From NCBI GenBank assembly GCA_030549775.1, contig CM060181.1, positions 57,781,701-57,845,700 of the forward strand: 64,000 nucleotides of DNA, read 5' to 3'. Of the stretch, positions 47,905 through 61,350 are shown one piece after another. The notes under the pieces are model-generated. The model saw only the letters and a list, made by a program, of their open reading frames with translations, made no database searches and was not told the DNA's origin. This stretch comes from Tamarix chinensis. Lineage: Eukaryota; Streptophyta; Magnoliopsida; Caryophyllales; Tamaricaceae. Each line of letters opens with the position of its first letter. The stretch's first letter is position 1. The position numbers were made by a program, and so were the translations under genes.

Positions 47905-50700
47905 AATGGTTTGAAACTGACATATAGTGGAGCTAATAGGATTGCTCCATAATAGAGGATTTAGAAGCTACGTGCTTTTCAGCTAGGGCAAGGTTGAGAC
48001 AATGATGTAAGTTGCCTCTAGGCAATCCCCTTGTATAAATAAATCAAAATTTTAACTAAGAACTACAAATATAACAAATATATAAATGGTTTACATCACT
48101 TTTTTCCCAAAAAAAAAAACTTGAATTAAAGTCCTTTGGTTATGGCCTAATGGTAGTAATGATGGTATTCATGTAATTGTCATATTAATTATAATAATTA
48201 TTCACTAAAATATAGGCAAATAGAAAAAATACCTGAATAAATCAAAACTTTAAGTAACAACCACATGTAAAGTAAATAACCAAATAATTTACATTAAATA
48301 TTTTTCAATGGTTCCCTTAATTGAACACCCTCAATGTTTGCTTTAAAGTAATATAGATATCATTTATGTAACTCTCAATTTAATTTGAAAAATGAAAACG
48401 ATAGCCTTAAGGGATATGGTTAAGAAACTATATCTAGAAATATTTATTATTAGTAAAATCTATTAATTTATGTATTTTCCATACATTTTCAAATTAATAC
48501 TATTTATGAATGAAATTAAATTCTTATTAATGCCCTAAGGGTTATCATTAGCAAAACCCAAATAATTTTAGTAATATTAACAAGATAAATAAAAAAAACA
48601 ATGTAGTAAAAAAATTAAAAGTTTAACCCACAAATACAAAAAATAAATAAACATTACATTATATCTTTTCATTTTCTCCTCAATAAAAGGCCCTTAATTA
48701 TAGTTTAAAAGTAATGCAGACTAGGTAACTTTCATACTAATTCTAAGAATTATTAACTTAAAAAAATAGTCATGAGATATATAGTATATGTATAAATATT
48801 TTACCTTTAATATCCTACATTTTTACCCCAATTGTTTTTTTAAGGGATCATACTTTTATTAAGGATCACATTTTGTCCATTATGATGTGCTTCAATCATG
48901 GATATCTCTAGATCAAAAACATTGTGGTATGTTTTTTCCTCAATTAAAGGCTCTGATTAAATGAAATATAGTTTCTCATTTGAAAAAATATATTTATCTC
49001 CCTTGCATTAGTTTAAATTTTAAGTTCTTTACATACCGCCAATAGATGAATCACTCAGACCATCTATAAGAAGATATATAGTTTATGACAAACTTAAAAT
49101 TTATTATTATTATTTTATTAACTAATAATATTGCAAACAAATACATACCAATATTTTTCAATTTTTTTGCATTATATATTTCCATAGAAAAAAGTAATCA
49201 ACAAAGTTAGTCTTAGTTTCACGGACATTATTACAATGTTATTTAGATATAATTATGGAATCAATTAAATTCATGTTAGATTGAAGCGGATCATTTGGTT
49301 TATTATATTTTTATTAATAAATTGATCAATATTTATATTAAACGATACGTGTGGGCACCGTTTGGTTTAAAATACTCTATTTATTTCTAAAACGAATATT
49401 TTTAAGTTGAATTTTTTTTTTCAAAATGAAGTCTTTTTAGCTCAAAATTTTTGATTTAGAATAAAATTATTTTAAAATTGTTAATGCTTAATTTTTATTC
49501 TTACCCTTATTTTTTATTCTTACTTTATCCATTAATTTTTATGTTGGTTTTTTTCATAAAGGATATAATTGGAATATTATTGATATATTTATTATCTCCA
49601 AAAATAGTGCATAAATTGTTTAAAAAAATTCCCTTATAATCGGAAAGAGTATATATATATATATATACCCATGCAACAAATAGTTATTATTATTCAAAGA
49701 AGATCTTAAAGGCTAGTAGCTAAGTACAAAGGTCCAATCGTCGTCGTCGTCGTCGTCGTCGCGGTTGTTGTTGTTGTTGTTGATTATTATTATTATTATT
49801 ATTATTGAGGTGATCCAACCCTTATTATAAAATTAATGTAATGGAAACTATATCAATAGGCTAATATAACATTTTATTTAGACACTAATATCCTGACACT
49901 ACATTTTTTTTATAGTGTGTAGTTTTAGCCGAAATAACCTCACGAGGGAATTCTGCTAGGTTTATTTTAGCAAAGTTACTTTAATTTGTTGTTAATTATA
50001 TAGTGGTTAGTTCATTTTTTATTAGGAGAGTAAATTTATTTTTCTTTGAAATTTTGTAATATTGTTATGAAGAATTCAATTTGAAATCACAATTTATTCT
50101 AACATAATCGATAATAGAGTTACCAAAGAATATTTATAATATATAAAAAATTTAGAAGAAGAAGAAGAAAATCAAGATGGATTGCCCTTGTTTTATACTA
50201 CCGCCTATTCATAATAATTTTCCCTTTATCTTTGTGCGTATATATTAAGAACTAAAGTCAAATGTTTGATAATTCCTAAGTAACACTAAATGTTTAATGA
50301 CAATTTCCAAAATACATATATAAATATACATAAAGAAAAATTTGATGATAAAGGATGAATTTAAATATATAGTTCACATTTTACATTAAACTTGTAAAAA
50401 TAAAATACTTATTTTGGATAAAAATAAAGTTTACATATATATGGGAGCCCATCATATACCTCTTCAAAGACTGTTTTTTGTTGTATATTTTGAATATAAA
50501 ATTTGATCATTAATTTTTTTAATTTCAAACTATAATAAATAAAAATATAATTTAATATTCATATTAAAAATGTATATAATATGATATTTTAATATTTTAT
50601 TAATAGTTACAATTTATGTTTGAAATATTCAGCGATCATGCTTTAAATACAAATGGCGTAATACCATAAACTCTCGTAATCACTACTTGAAGCATTTATT
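47905..50700. other. AT-rich intergenic DNA, unit 2
   Basis: Collinear with 12,720-15,336 and 18,180-18,270 of unit 1. No gene is seen. It contains a mixed triplet array at 49,738-49,806 and the empty LINE target site at about 50,548-50,563. Confidence 0.6.
49738..49806. repeat. (TCG)n(GTT)n(ATT)n array
   Basis: About eight TCG, seven GTT and eight ATT repeats in succession. The unit-1 site (14,570-14,604) has only ATC, ATTCTT and ATT units. Confidence 0.92.
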
Positions 50701-50733
50701 AGTTGGTATATCAAATATGCAAGTGCATATTAC

Positions 50734-50740
50734 TATAAAT
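50734..50740 (+). promoter_or_regulatory. TATA box of PMEI copy 2
   Basis: TATAAAT followed by CGG, 90 bases or so before the start codon. The unit-1 equivalent is TATAAATAGG, so the A after the core has become C. The longer distance to the ATG comes from a small insertion (tcagaat) in the 5' UTR. Confidence 0.6.
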
Positions 50741-50829
50741 CGGCTTTTGTTAATGCATAAATAGACTTATATTATCATATATACAAACTCAATTACTCAG
50801 AATTCAGAGACGATAATTGACTACTGAAT

Positions 50830-51369
50830 ATGGCATCCTCTGTCAAGATCCCATCACACCCAGCATCCATAATCCTCATCCTACTTATCATCACGACCTC
50901 ATGCCACTTCTTCGCCGACGCAGACGAGGCGTTAATACAATCCACCTGCAGAAAAACCTCATCACCCGATTTCTGCCTCCGGTGTCTCCGCTCCGATCCT
51001 CAAGCCTCGAGGAAAGACGTAAAAGGTCTTGCAATCACCGCAATCCACTGTGGCATAGCAAATACCGCAAGCGGAGGGTATCAGCTTGCTGCTTATAAGG
51101 GCAGCGTTACTGATCCACGCTTGAGGGCCCAGATTGATAGCTGTATTGTTCAGTTTTTGAAAGTCGCGGCTGATTTAACGGCGGCCCTTAGTAGTTGCCA
51201 TGTTGGCAATTATAAGGCAGCCGAGGGTCGGACAGCAGCAGCAAGCAGGGATTTTACTCAGTGTGGTTTGGTTAACGAGAAAAATGTTCCTCAAAATATT
51301 GCTACAATGTTTGTCTTGGTAAATGGCCTCCTTCATGATGCTCATGAGATTACCCAACTGGCTTTGTAG
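50830..51369 (+). CDS. Plant invertase/pectin methylesterase inhibitor, copy 2
   Basis: An intact, intron-less 179-codon frame, the paralogue of 18,406-18,945. The signal peptide (first 35 residues) is identical to copy 1. The mature part differs at 20 positions, several radical (G107V, D114A, G150E, K152N, P155Q, Q177L). All seven mature-protein cysteines, including the four family cysteines C40, C49, C105 and C145, are kept. As in copy 1, the predicted product is a secreted four-helix-bundle inhibitor of pectin methylesterase or invertase; which enzyme it inhibits is not visible. An overlapping 93-codon frame at 50,817 is a shadow. The first AATAAA lies at 51,384. Both open frames being intact suggests that both genes are, or were until recently, under selection. 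Confidence 0.93.
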   Translation: MASSVKIPSHPASIILILLIITTSCHFFADADEALIQSTCRKTSSPDFCLRCLRSDPQASRKDVKGLAITAIHCGIANTASGGYQLAAYKGSVTDPRLRAQIDSCIVQFLKVAADLTAALSSCHVGNYKAAEGRTAAASRDFTQCGLVNEKNVPQNIATMFVLVNGLLHDAHEITQLAL

Positions 51370-51383
51370 GATGATATGCTCTA

Positions 51384-51389
51384 AATAAA
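51384..51389 (+). terminator. Polyadenylation signal of PMEI copy 2
   Basis: AATAAA 15 bases after the stop codon, conserved with copy 1. A second lies about 40 bases further on. Confidence 0.6.
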
Positions 51390-51399
51390 ATTTGAGTTA

Positions 51400-52552
51400 G
51401 CGCCTCAGACATATTGCGAAGAATTAATAAAATTTCGTTCTTGTTTTATTATTACTACCTCGACTTCCTAGTTCTTCGAAACTTTTAAGCTTTTTAATTA
51501 ATTAGTACCGTTTGATTCAAACTTTAATTGCTACTGTGGTCGTACCAATGAATTATGTTTCTTTACAAATGTATTCGTCCCACATTGGCATGCTATTAGA
51601 TCGAGGGAAAACAAAACAAAAGGGATTAAGTCATCTAACCTTCCTCGGATCCTATTAATGTCGACGGAACTCATACTCGATTAGTACTCCCTCCCCCGGG
51701 GTCTCACAAAGATGGTTTTAGATTTAGTTTTTTATTTATCACAATTTATAATCTTGTTTCATTGTAAATTGTAAAATTGATATTATACCTTTCTAATATA
51801 GCCTCGTTTATTACATCATTTAATATAATTAGATCACTAACTAGAATATTTATTTTGAGGATACAATTGGAAAAACATGTATTTAATTATTTACTTTTCC
51901 ATTGCCATTAAATCATATTCCCTAATATATGTGAAAATAGAATTTCGGACCACTTTTGTGACATTGGATTAAATTTGAGGTGGTAATATACAAAATGCGG
52001 AAAGAAAATAAATTATTTATTAGGCTTAGTGTGAAAGAGGAAAAAAAGAGTTTGAGTTTCAAAAAGTAGTATTTCCATCATAGTATTACAAAATATCACT
52101 GACAATTTAAGTTCATTATTTTGTTTCTAAAAAAATCACATGATATTTTAGAAGAAGCTTTGGGGGTATATATTTTTTAAAGTATGACCTAATGATATGA
52201 AAATATAGTTATTATATTTATATTGTAAAATAATTTTATAATATTTAAAATTTATAATTTTATAAATAAATATTAAAAGATATTAGTGGTCATAATTTGT
52301 CATTGAAATTTGTGAGAATTTTCTTTTAAAAAAATGAAAGCAAATAATATTTCAATTCAACAATTTTGAAATGAATTGTGTTATTGGATTTTGACGAGCA
52401 TTATTGTACAATACTTGACCAACTTACTCATATATTACTATCGTAGAAATATGAATATAGAAAATAAACTAAATAAATGCAGGCATTCATGTATGTACTT
52501 AAGTAATGAAAAACCGTGTTATGAGTAGATTCCAAACACTATTAGTGAGAGA
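51400..52552. other. Downstream flank of PMEI copy 2
   Basis: Homologous to 18,970-19,850 until about 52,250. The last 300 bases before the LTR-like element match nothing else in the window. No gene is seen. Confidence 0.55.
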
Positions 52553-53278
52553 GAAATTGTAATACCCTTAAAATTTACTACTGAAAATTTTCGTTTTAGT
52601 AAAAAGGTTTAACAGAAGTGAAATAACAAAACTATAAATTATGGGGGTATTACCGCCACACTTAGTACCAGACCAGTTCACTCCTACCGTTCCAGTACTA
52701 AGTGTTAAGATCAAACAGAGTTAACATCAAACGCAAGTCATTAATAAAACCATGAGAGCCCATAATAGGACTCCCTCATAGTTATACGGAAATCATAGTG
52801 CGATGTAAGAATTACAACCCAAAAAGTAAGTAACTAGAGTTTTCCAAAAATATAAAGTATCGTGCGACATGACATAACTAAAATAAAACGATACATGGTC
52901 AAGTCAAAATAAAAATAGAGTCCGGCCAAGTCGCTCTCGATCCCCAGATCAGGTCTAGGCTCAATGTTCAGCCCCACCCGATGCCTCGTAGGTGTTGTAG
53001 GCATAAAAAACGTCGTCCCCTACCTGCACAAACTCAGACAGGTCTTCTACTCGTGGGAATGAGCAGAAACTATGAAACGGGTGATCAGTACGCTATGTAC
53101 TGAGTAATATAACCACGTGCTAAGGCCAAATATATCAAAACATACAATATAGCATAATCACATAAGCAGCATGTAGTAATACATATGATGAAGGCCAGCT
53201 ATGGTCTAGGTAGACTTATTCTTTAGATCTCTATTAAATATAGTTAATTCACATCATAGTCTTTATCGGTCCATGTGA

Positions 53279-53585
53279 GTGCGGGAACCCCACTATTATT
53301 ATTGGTTGACCGGTCATGCAGGGAAAAATGCTCCTGGCCACTATTATTTGTCGGTGGACCGGTCATGTAGGGCAAAATACTCCTGGCCACTATTATTCGT
53401 CGGTGGACCGGTTTGGCCTCGACGCACATGGTGTTTCGCTATAATTACTTCGTATCTTTCCCATGTCTTATTATCATTACGTTTGGTTTGTTGAGCACGA
53501 AAACCCCCACTATTATAGTCGGTGGAAAGTTATGCAAGGCAAAATGCGTCAGGCCACTATTATTAGCTGGTGGATTGGTCTAGGT
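53279..53585 (-). repeat. Stem-loop repeats in giant LTR B
   Basis: Five copies of ggccactattatt(c/t)gtcggtgg or relatives (near 53,288, 53,338, 53,388, 53,502 and 53,553). They are the reverse complement of those at 34,650-35,010. Confidence 0.75.
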
Positions 53586-54989
53586 CCGGCTCAACAATCT
53601 TTCTCTTTAAATTGATAGTATCTTATTTGTGTCGTATTCATTAAGCATTTCACCCTTAACATGCATGTTACCAAAATTCTACCTCTATCCTCTCAAGATG
53701 GCCCGTCCCATATCTTGAGACTCCTGCGCCCCTTATCATGCCTGAACCTCCTTTCCTCCTTACACTTACACATAATGAAAATCAACTCGTAAGGGTGTGG
53801 GTTAAGGCCCAACACCTCATAACATGAAACTCCACCTACTATCACCCTCCAGGGTTTTCCCTTGAAAACCCTAATTGGACCTATGTGGCCCAACTTTCTC
53901 TCACTTATACTACCGTTACTTCATTTATCACCCCACACCTTATCTCATTTAGATCCAATCCCAAATCACATCGCTTTACCCCCTCGATTCCACATGTGAC
54001 CAAAAAATCCTAGTTGGCCACTTCAACCCTAGCACCCTTTCTTCTCCCACAAGTAACATCTCTTTTTTTCACCCAAGGTCTCTTCTCTCCCATGGAATCC
54101 AAACTCACCCCTTATAAAATAAATTTCCACTCTTAATCCGTACTCCAATCTCCCTTATTTGTTTTTACTTCCACATTTTCTTTTTCCAGATTAGTGCTTC
54201 CTCTCAAAACCCTAATCAGGTTCCATATACACCCTTACAACAACCTACACACTATTTTTCGTTCTAAGTCTCCAACCACTCCACAACTCTCCCCTTAGCT
54301 TATTTACACCCTAAAACAACTTTTCTAATGTAAAGATCATCCCCATGCAAGTTTCATCCACCCTACGCAACTCTCGAAGTCCCCATGCAAACCCTAGAAT
54401 TTTCATGCATGGTTTCCATCTCTTTTTCATTTTGGTTATCTTTTCCTCTTTATTTTCCTCTCATGGATCATGGGGTATTTTGGTCAACCCCATATCCCCC
54501 TTAGTAAACTCACTTGCCATTTTCTTTCTTTTTATCCTTTCATTCCTATATCACATTATCAATCATCTTAGCATGCATGTCCTAGAGGATCATATCATAT
54601 CACATTATAATCACCATATATACATATCATACTCATGCCATAAGGAAACATACAAACATACCTCAATTCCAAGCTGCACTACACACAAGGCAAGTTAATG
54701 ACAATCATACGATACACGACATAGTATGATACATAACATCTAAGGCATACAAGTCACACAACACACATGGACCTTAGCTACATCCTTACCTAAAATGACG
54801 CCGAGCTTGGAGCACGCTCCTACACCTCCTTAGGGTTTTGGCTTGATTCACCTATAAGAGGGAAAAACTAAATATTAGTTTTCCTCCTACCAAAAATACT
54901 ATTATTTCTTATTTTAGTCTAAGATTAGGGTTACTATTATAAAAGGAAGCTTTGTAAGTGAAAACTAGGGTTTTTACCATCAAGTTAGC

Positions 54990-56600
<1,611 letters not shown>

Positions 56601-56639
56601 ATATATAAAAGGTTTAAGGGTTGGGAAAATTAGAACACC

Positions 56640-57790
56640 ACCTAGGGTTGGTGGCGAGACAGGCGGCGGCTTATGGCGGCAACGACGACAGCTGTGGAGG
56701 AGGAAGAGAGGTGGAAATATAGGTTTATAGGCTAGAGGAGTGGGAATGAGGGGTTTTTGAAGTGGTGGAAGGTGTATCAGGTGGAGAGGGGTGGAATGGA
56801 GGTGGTGGTGCAGCCAAAAGTGGTGGCGCATGGCAGCCAGAGCGGTGCCCGAATGGTGGTGGAATATGAAGAAGGGAGAAGGAGAGGGAGGCGGGGAAAG
56901 ATGAAGGTATGGGGAGGTAGAGGAGGCTCCCCTGGTTGTTTTGGAGGGTGGGGGAGGTGCTGGTTACGCCGGAATTAGAAGCGGGCGGTGGTGTGAGGGG
57001 TCAAAGTGGGTTGATCAGGATGGTAATTTTGCATTGCCGAGGTGGCTCATGTAGGGAAAATCAAGGGAAGAGGAAGGTTTAGTTAGGTAGAGGGTGGTGC
57101 AAGGGGCAGTCCAGGGTGTAGTTTGGCTGGCGGAGATAGGCAGAGGTGGCAGAGTGCTCGTTTGATCGGGCGGCGGCAAGAAGGGGCAGTTTTTGGGTTT
57201 CAAAATCAAAACCCCGATTAAAGATGCCTATAGGGTATTTATAGGCCAATTTGGTGGGAAATGACAAGGGGAAGAAGATAAGAGGGGGTGCAGATTCTAG
57301 GCATGCTACCGATGGTGGCAGTTGAGGTAGTGCTGCCATGGCAAGGGCGGCAAGGTCGAGGGAAGAGGGAAAGGAAAAGGGGCGGGGTGCTCGGGAGAGG
57401 GGAAAAGGGTCGGTTGGGGCTGAATTAGTGAAAGAAAGTGATGAGAAAGGGAGGGGAGGATGGACGAACGGTGTAAGTGGCTACCATTAGGTGTAGGGTT
57501 GCAAGTGCAGGGGAAGAAGAAGAAGAGGGAAAGGGGGTGGACCGGCGGTCCAGGGGAAAGAAAAGAAAAGAAAAAGGGGCAGATCGGTCGGGTGGTTTGG
57601 GCGACGAGTGAGGGGGTCGTGCGGGCCTAGGCCATGCAGAAGGAGGAAGGGAGGGGAAAGGAAGTTGGGCCGCACGGGCGGGCTGGCCTAGGTCGGGGGA
57701 AGAAGAAGGAAAAAAGAAAAAGGAAGGAGAGGAGGAAAAGAGAAAGGAAAAAGATGGAGAAAAAAAAAGAAAAGAACGAAAAGGAAAAAT
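56640..57790. other. Purine-rich tract of giant LTR B
   Basis: The plus strand is dominated by G and A, the mirror image of the pyrimidine-rich tract of copy A at 31,110-32,390. The open frames here are composition artefacts. Confidence 0.75.
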
Positions 57791-58084
57791 AGGTGGGTTG
57801 GGTATTTTGGAATTTTTGGGTTATTTAAAATAATAATATTTAGAAAATAATAATTAATTCCTTCTTAGATTAATTTGGGCTATTTTGGGAAATTTTTTCC
57901 TAACTTCCATGATTATTAGTAAAATATCCAAATTTTCCTAAATAATTTATTTATTATTTTCTCCTTATTTTTCCTTACTTAATTCCCCTTTATTTTAATA
58001 AAATAATTTATTTAATTAATTTTCCTCATAAATCCTTATTTAACCATAATTTCCAGAATTAGAATTTTAGAGTATTTCAGAAAT

Positions 58085-58507
58085 TATATATATATATATA
58101 AAGGGAGATATAAAAATTATAAAGATGAGGTAAATTCTAAGCAAATTTCCTTCTTCTCTTATATTAAGAAAATAATTTACTAGGAAAGCAATATGTGTCT
58201 TAAGGTGACAAAAAATTACATTATATGAATTTATCCTTATCTTAATTTCTTCACCCCTTTATTTTATCCCTCACCACTTTATCTTTTAACTGAGATAGTG
58301 TAGTAATTATACGAGAAAAAAAATAGAATCTTTAAATCAGGTGAGTTTAGTTGAAATTCGCAGCACGGCCATGGTGAGTCCTTTCGTACTCTTTGAGTGA
58401 GCGTGTGTTTCTCAGCTTGTTAAGCTTGTGACAATAGGGCCATAATGGCTACTCCCAGCTACTTCCTAAGTCTTTCACCAGAAAATTTGAGAATTTTTGG
58501 AGATCAA
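58085..58507. other. Between giant LTR B and the copia LTR
   Basis: A TA run at 58,085-58,100 directly after the target duplication, then AT-rich DNA. No gene is seen. Part of it may still belong to the copia LTR if that LTR is longer than placed here. Confidence 0.45.
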
Positions 58508-59236
58508 TGTTAGATAATAACTTCGATATGCGCACAATAAAGAAATAGATAAATTCAAACCGAGATAATGAATATTGTGTCGTGAGATTAAATCACTGCC
58601 TTAAAGTGAATTTCGACTGGACTTTGGTGCAAATCCCTTCACGGTCGGCTTACCCCCAAGGTTGACACAAATCCTTCTATCCCGTGCACTCGTGATTGAA
58701 GGAATGAAAGTCACAAAAATAATGCCCAGATCTATTGAATTTCAAAGAGAGTTCATAAGTTTAGGTCTCGATAAAGCTGTAGTTTTTCACCCAAAAATTC
58801 ATTATCCCGAATACCAAAAGTAATTTTTATATTAATAATGAAACCAAGAAAGTGGAAGAGTGGAACGTCTCCCACTCTTCACACGACCAAGAAATCGGGA
58901 GAATTGGTAAAACATCCACAATAGTAGCAACAGACGAAGACCAATCAAAACGGATAAAAAATCGTTCAAATTTTCTGATAAAAGAAAAGATCGGGTCTGA
59001 CTAGATTAAAGACCACACCCACACCCAGCCTGGACAGGACGGGCGCGCGCGCGCGCGTGTGTGGTATATAGTCCAGCTCACTACCCACACAAAACAGCCC
59101 AAACTCAATACTTAAACAAGCCAATGGGTAGGGGGATATAAAAATAGAATAAATTTACTATTCACCACCAATATGGGACAAGAAAAAGACAACAAGAGAA
59201 TTCATCAATGCTGAATAATTTGCTATTGCACCAACA
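58508..59236 (-). mobile_element. Copia 3' LTR (left edge tentative)
   Basis: On the minus strand the LTR starts TGTTGGTGCAATAG at 59,236, directly after a polypurine tract (ggtgggggat, 59,237-59,250). The proposed end ...attatctaaca at 58,508 gives TGTT...AACA termini, but without the other LTR it cannot be checked. The LTR contains a (GC)n(GT)n stretch at 59,041-59,060. Confidence 0.5.
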
Positions 59237-59832
59237 ATCCCCCACCAATGACAAACAGAAAGAAAAACGCAATAGATCTGGACAAGGAAGGAGTAACACT
59301 TAAGTATCAATATCACAAGGATTGAATTGACACGTAATGAAGTGACAAAACAACCGTATCTAAGGAGTGAATGATTCTTGAACTACCCAGACTTCGATTG
59401 AGACCCTCACAACATATGTCTTACCTTAAATTTTTGCAAATTCCGTGATAGTAACACAAGCGCTTTTAATGACCATGCACACACATTGGGTACTCATGAG
59501 TGCTCTAGGAAGATAGCCTAAATCTTTCATAGAAGGAGGCCCACCTTCACACTCACCTGGGTGAATCCATCAGGTGCGTCTCACAAGCACCACCAAATAT
59601 GGTTATGGATCCATTAAGAGAACAATCATGAATAACCTTATAAAAGTCTAGCAGTGAGTTCATCAAATCTGTCTCATTAGGACCACCCAAAATATAGGGC
59701 TATGAACTCATTAAAAGAATAAATCTTAACCTGTCCGCAACACACTACAAGGCACCATAGGAATGAGAACATAATGCAAAGGAGTGATCATATGGTTTCA
59801 TTTGACCATATGTGGTATCTACCATACTTTCC
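59237..59832 (-). other. Copia polypurine tract and 3' untranslated region
   Basis: The segment between RNase H and the LTR. The polypurine tract lies at 59,237-59,250. No gene is seen. Confidence 0.6.
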
Positions 59833-60174
59833 TCAACTCAAAGGCTTAAGCCCCATTCCCCTCAATGATTCAAGGATGACTCTCCTTGTTTGACCCTTTG
59901 TGAGAGGATCTGCCAAAGTCCTCTCGGATCTAACGAAATCTAAAAAGATCACACCGTTCCTGAATAACTGTCTCACATAACTGTGTCTAACACAAATGTG
60001 TCTCCTCTTACCATTATAAACAGTGTTCTTGGCAACACATATAGCTTCCTGTGAATCACAATGTAAGGAAACCGATACACAGGGTTTCCTCCACAAAGAC
60101 ACATTGGCCAACAAGTTCCTCAACCATTCTGCCTCTTGACCAGCTAACTCAAGGGCAATAAACTCTGAATCCAT
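59833..60174 (-). pseudogene. Copia RNase H, C-terminal part of pol
   Basis: A 113-codon frame with the copia RNase H signature: SEFIALELAGQEAEWLRNLL, then CDSQEAICVAKN, then KRRHICVRHSYVRQ and the end DPLTKG...LRGMGLKPL. The Glu and Asp catalytic positions (in SEF.AL and CDSQ) are present. It degrades the RNA strand of the RNA-DNA hybrid during element replication. It is separated from the reverse transcriptase by stops and a frame change around 60,175-60,305. Confidence 0.9.
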
Positions 60175-60303
60175 AGTGGAGCAAGCTATGCAAATCTACT
60201 TAGCAGAATTCCAGGATATAGGTCCTCCTCCAAAGGTAAACACATAACCACTGGTAGAACTGACCTCATCATTATTAGAAATCCAATTTGCATCTATAAA
60301 TCC

Positions 60304-61350
60304 CTATAGCATAGCAGGAAATTTACAAAAATGCAAACCCCAATCCTTAGTACCTTTAAGGTATCTAACTAAATGGTGTAGGGCAGTCCAGTGATCACTA
60401 CTAGGGTTGTGAGTATACCTACTCGGTCTACTCACAACATATGTTATGTCAGGTCTAGTACAATTCATGAGGAACATCACGCTACCTATGATTTTAGCAT
60501 ATTTAGCTTGAGAAACACTAGCACCTAGGTTCTTTTTCAAATGTATGCTAGGATCATAGGGAGTTTTCACAGGCACTTCATCTCGACAATCAAAATTTTC
60601 TAGAATCTTATCAACATAATGTGATTGATTCAAAGAAAAGCTATTCTCAGTTTTTCTCATTTTCATACCAAGAATTACATCAGCTTCTCCTAAATCTTTC
60701 ATTTCAAAATGAGAAGATAAAAACACTTTGGTCTCATCGACCACAGACATACTTGTGCCAAGAATCAACATATCATCCACATACAAGCATATTATCACAC
60801 ATTCATGTCCAATCAATTTAGAATATACACATGAATTAGATGCAATTACTATATAACCGTTGCTCACTAAGGTCTGGTCAAACTTTTCATACCATTATTT
60901 AGGAGCTTGTTTAAGGCCATACAATGAATTTCTTAATCTACACACTTTAGTCTCCTGACCTTCAACCTCACAACCCTCGGGCTAATCCATATAGATCTCC
61001 TCTTTCACGTTACCATTCAGAAATGATGTTTTCACATCCATTTGATGAACTATAAGTCCATGGATAGTAGCCAAAGCAACCAAGGAGCAGATAGTGGCAA
61101 TTAATTTCTTTTACTTGTAGCCTATAGCAACTAATCTAGCCTTAAACTTATCTATGGTCCCATCATTTTTTAATTTCTTTCTAAAGACCCATTTGCATCT
61201 TATTGGTTTACAACCTTTAAGCAAATCAACCAAATTCCAAGTGTGATTGGACATAATTTATTCCAACTCATTTTTTAATTGCTTCTTTCCAAAAACTAGC
61301 ATCCATAGAAGTTACTACTTCCTTATAGGATTTAGGATCCTCCTCAATTA
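60304..61350 (-). pseudogene. Copia reverse transcriptase
   Basis: The RVT_2-type domain begins near 61,350 (YKEVVTSMDASFWKEAI), continues in broken form (KWVFRKKL.NDGTIDKFKARLVAIGY, then MDVKTSFLNG, then LRNSLYGLKQAP), and has its longest open frame at 60,867-60,304. That frame includes the catalytic YVDD in [11 protein letters not shown], the [17 protein letters not shown] patch, and the stretch leading to the connection domain. Stops occur in the N-terminal third (about 60,870-61,265). The catalytic residues are kept, but the frame is broken. Confidence 0.92.

Larger units (their letters stand above)
19915..52250. repeat. Tandem segmental duplication, unit 2
   Basis: Second copy of 2,130-19,850 in the same orientation. 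It is interrupted by a segment absent from unit 1 (20,778-21,338), by the nested LTR/CACTA insertion (25,162-35,702), and by a 6.4-kb block (38,464-44,840). It lacks the LINE and Helitron-like insertions. Confidence 0.88.
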
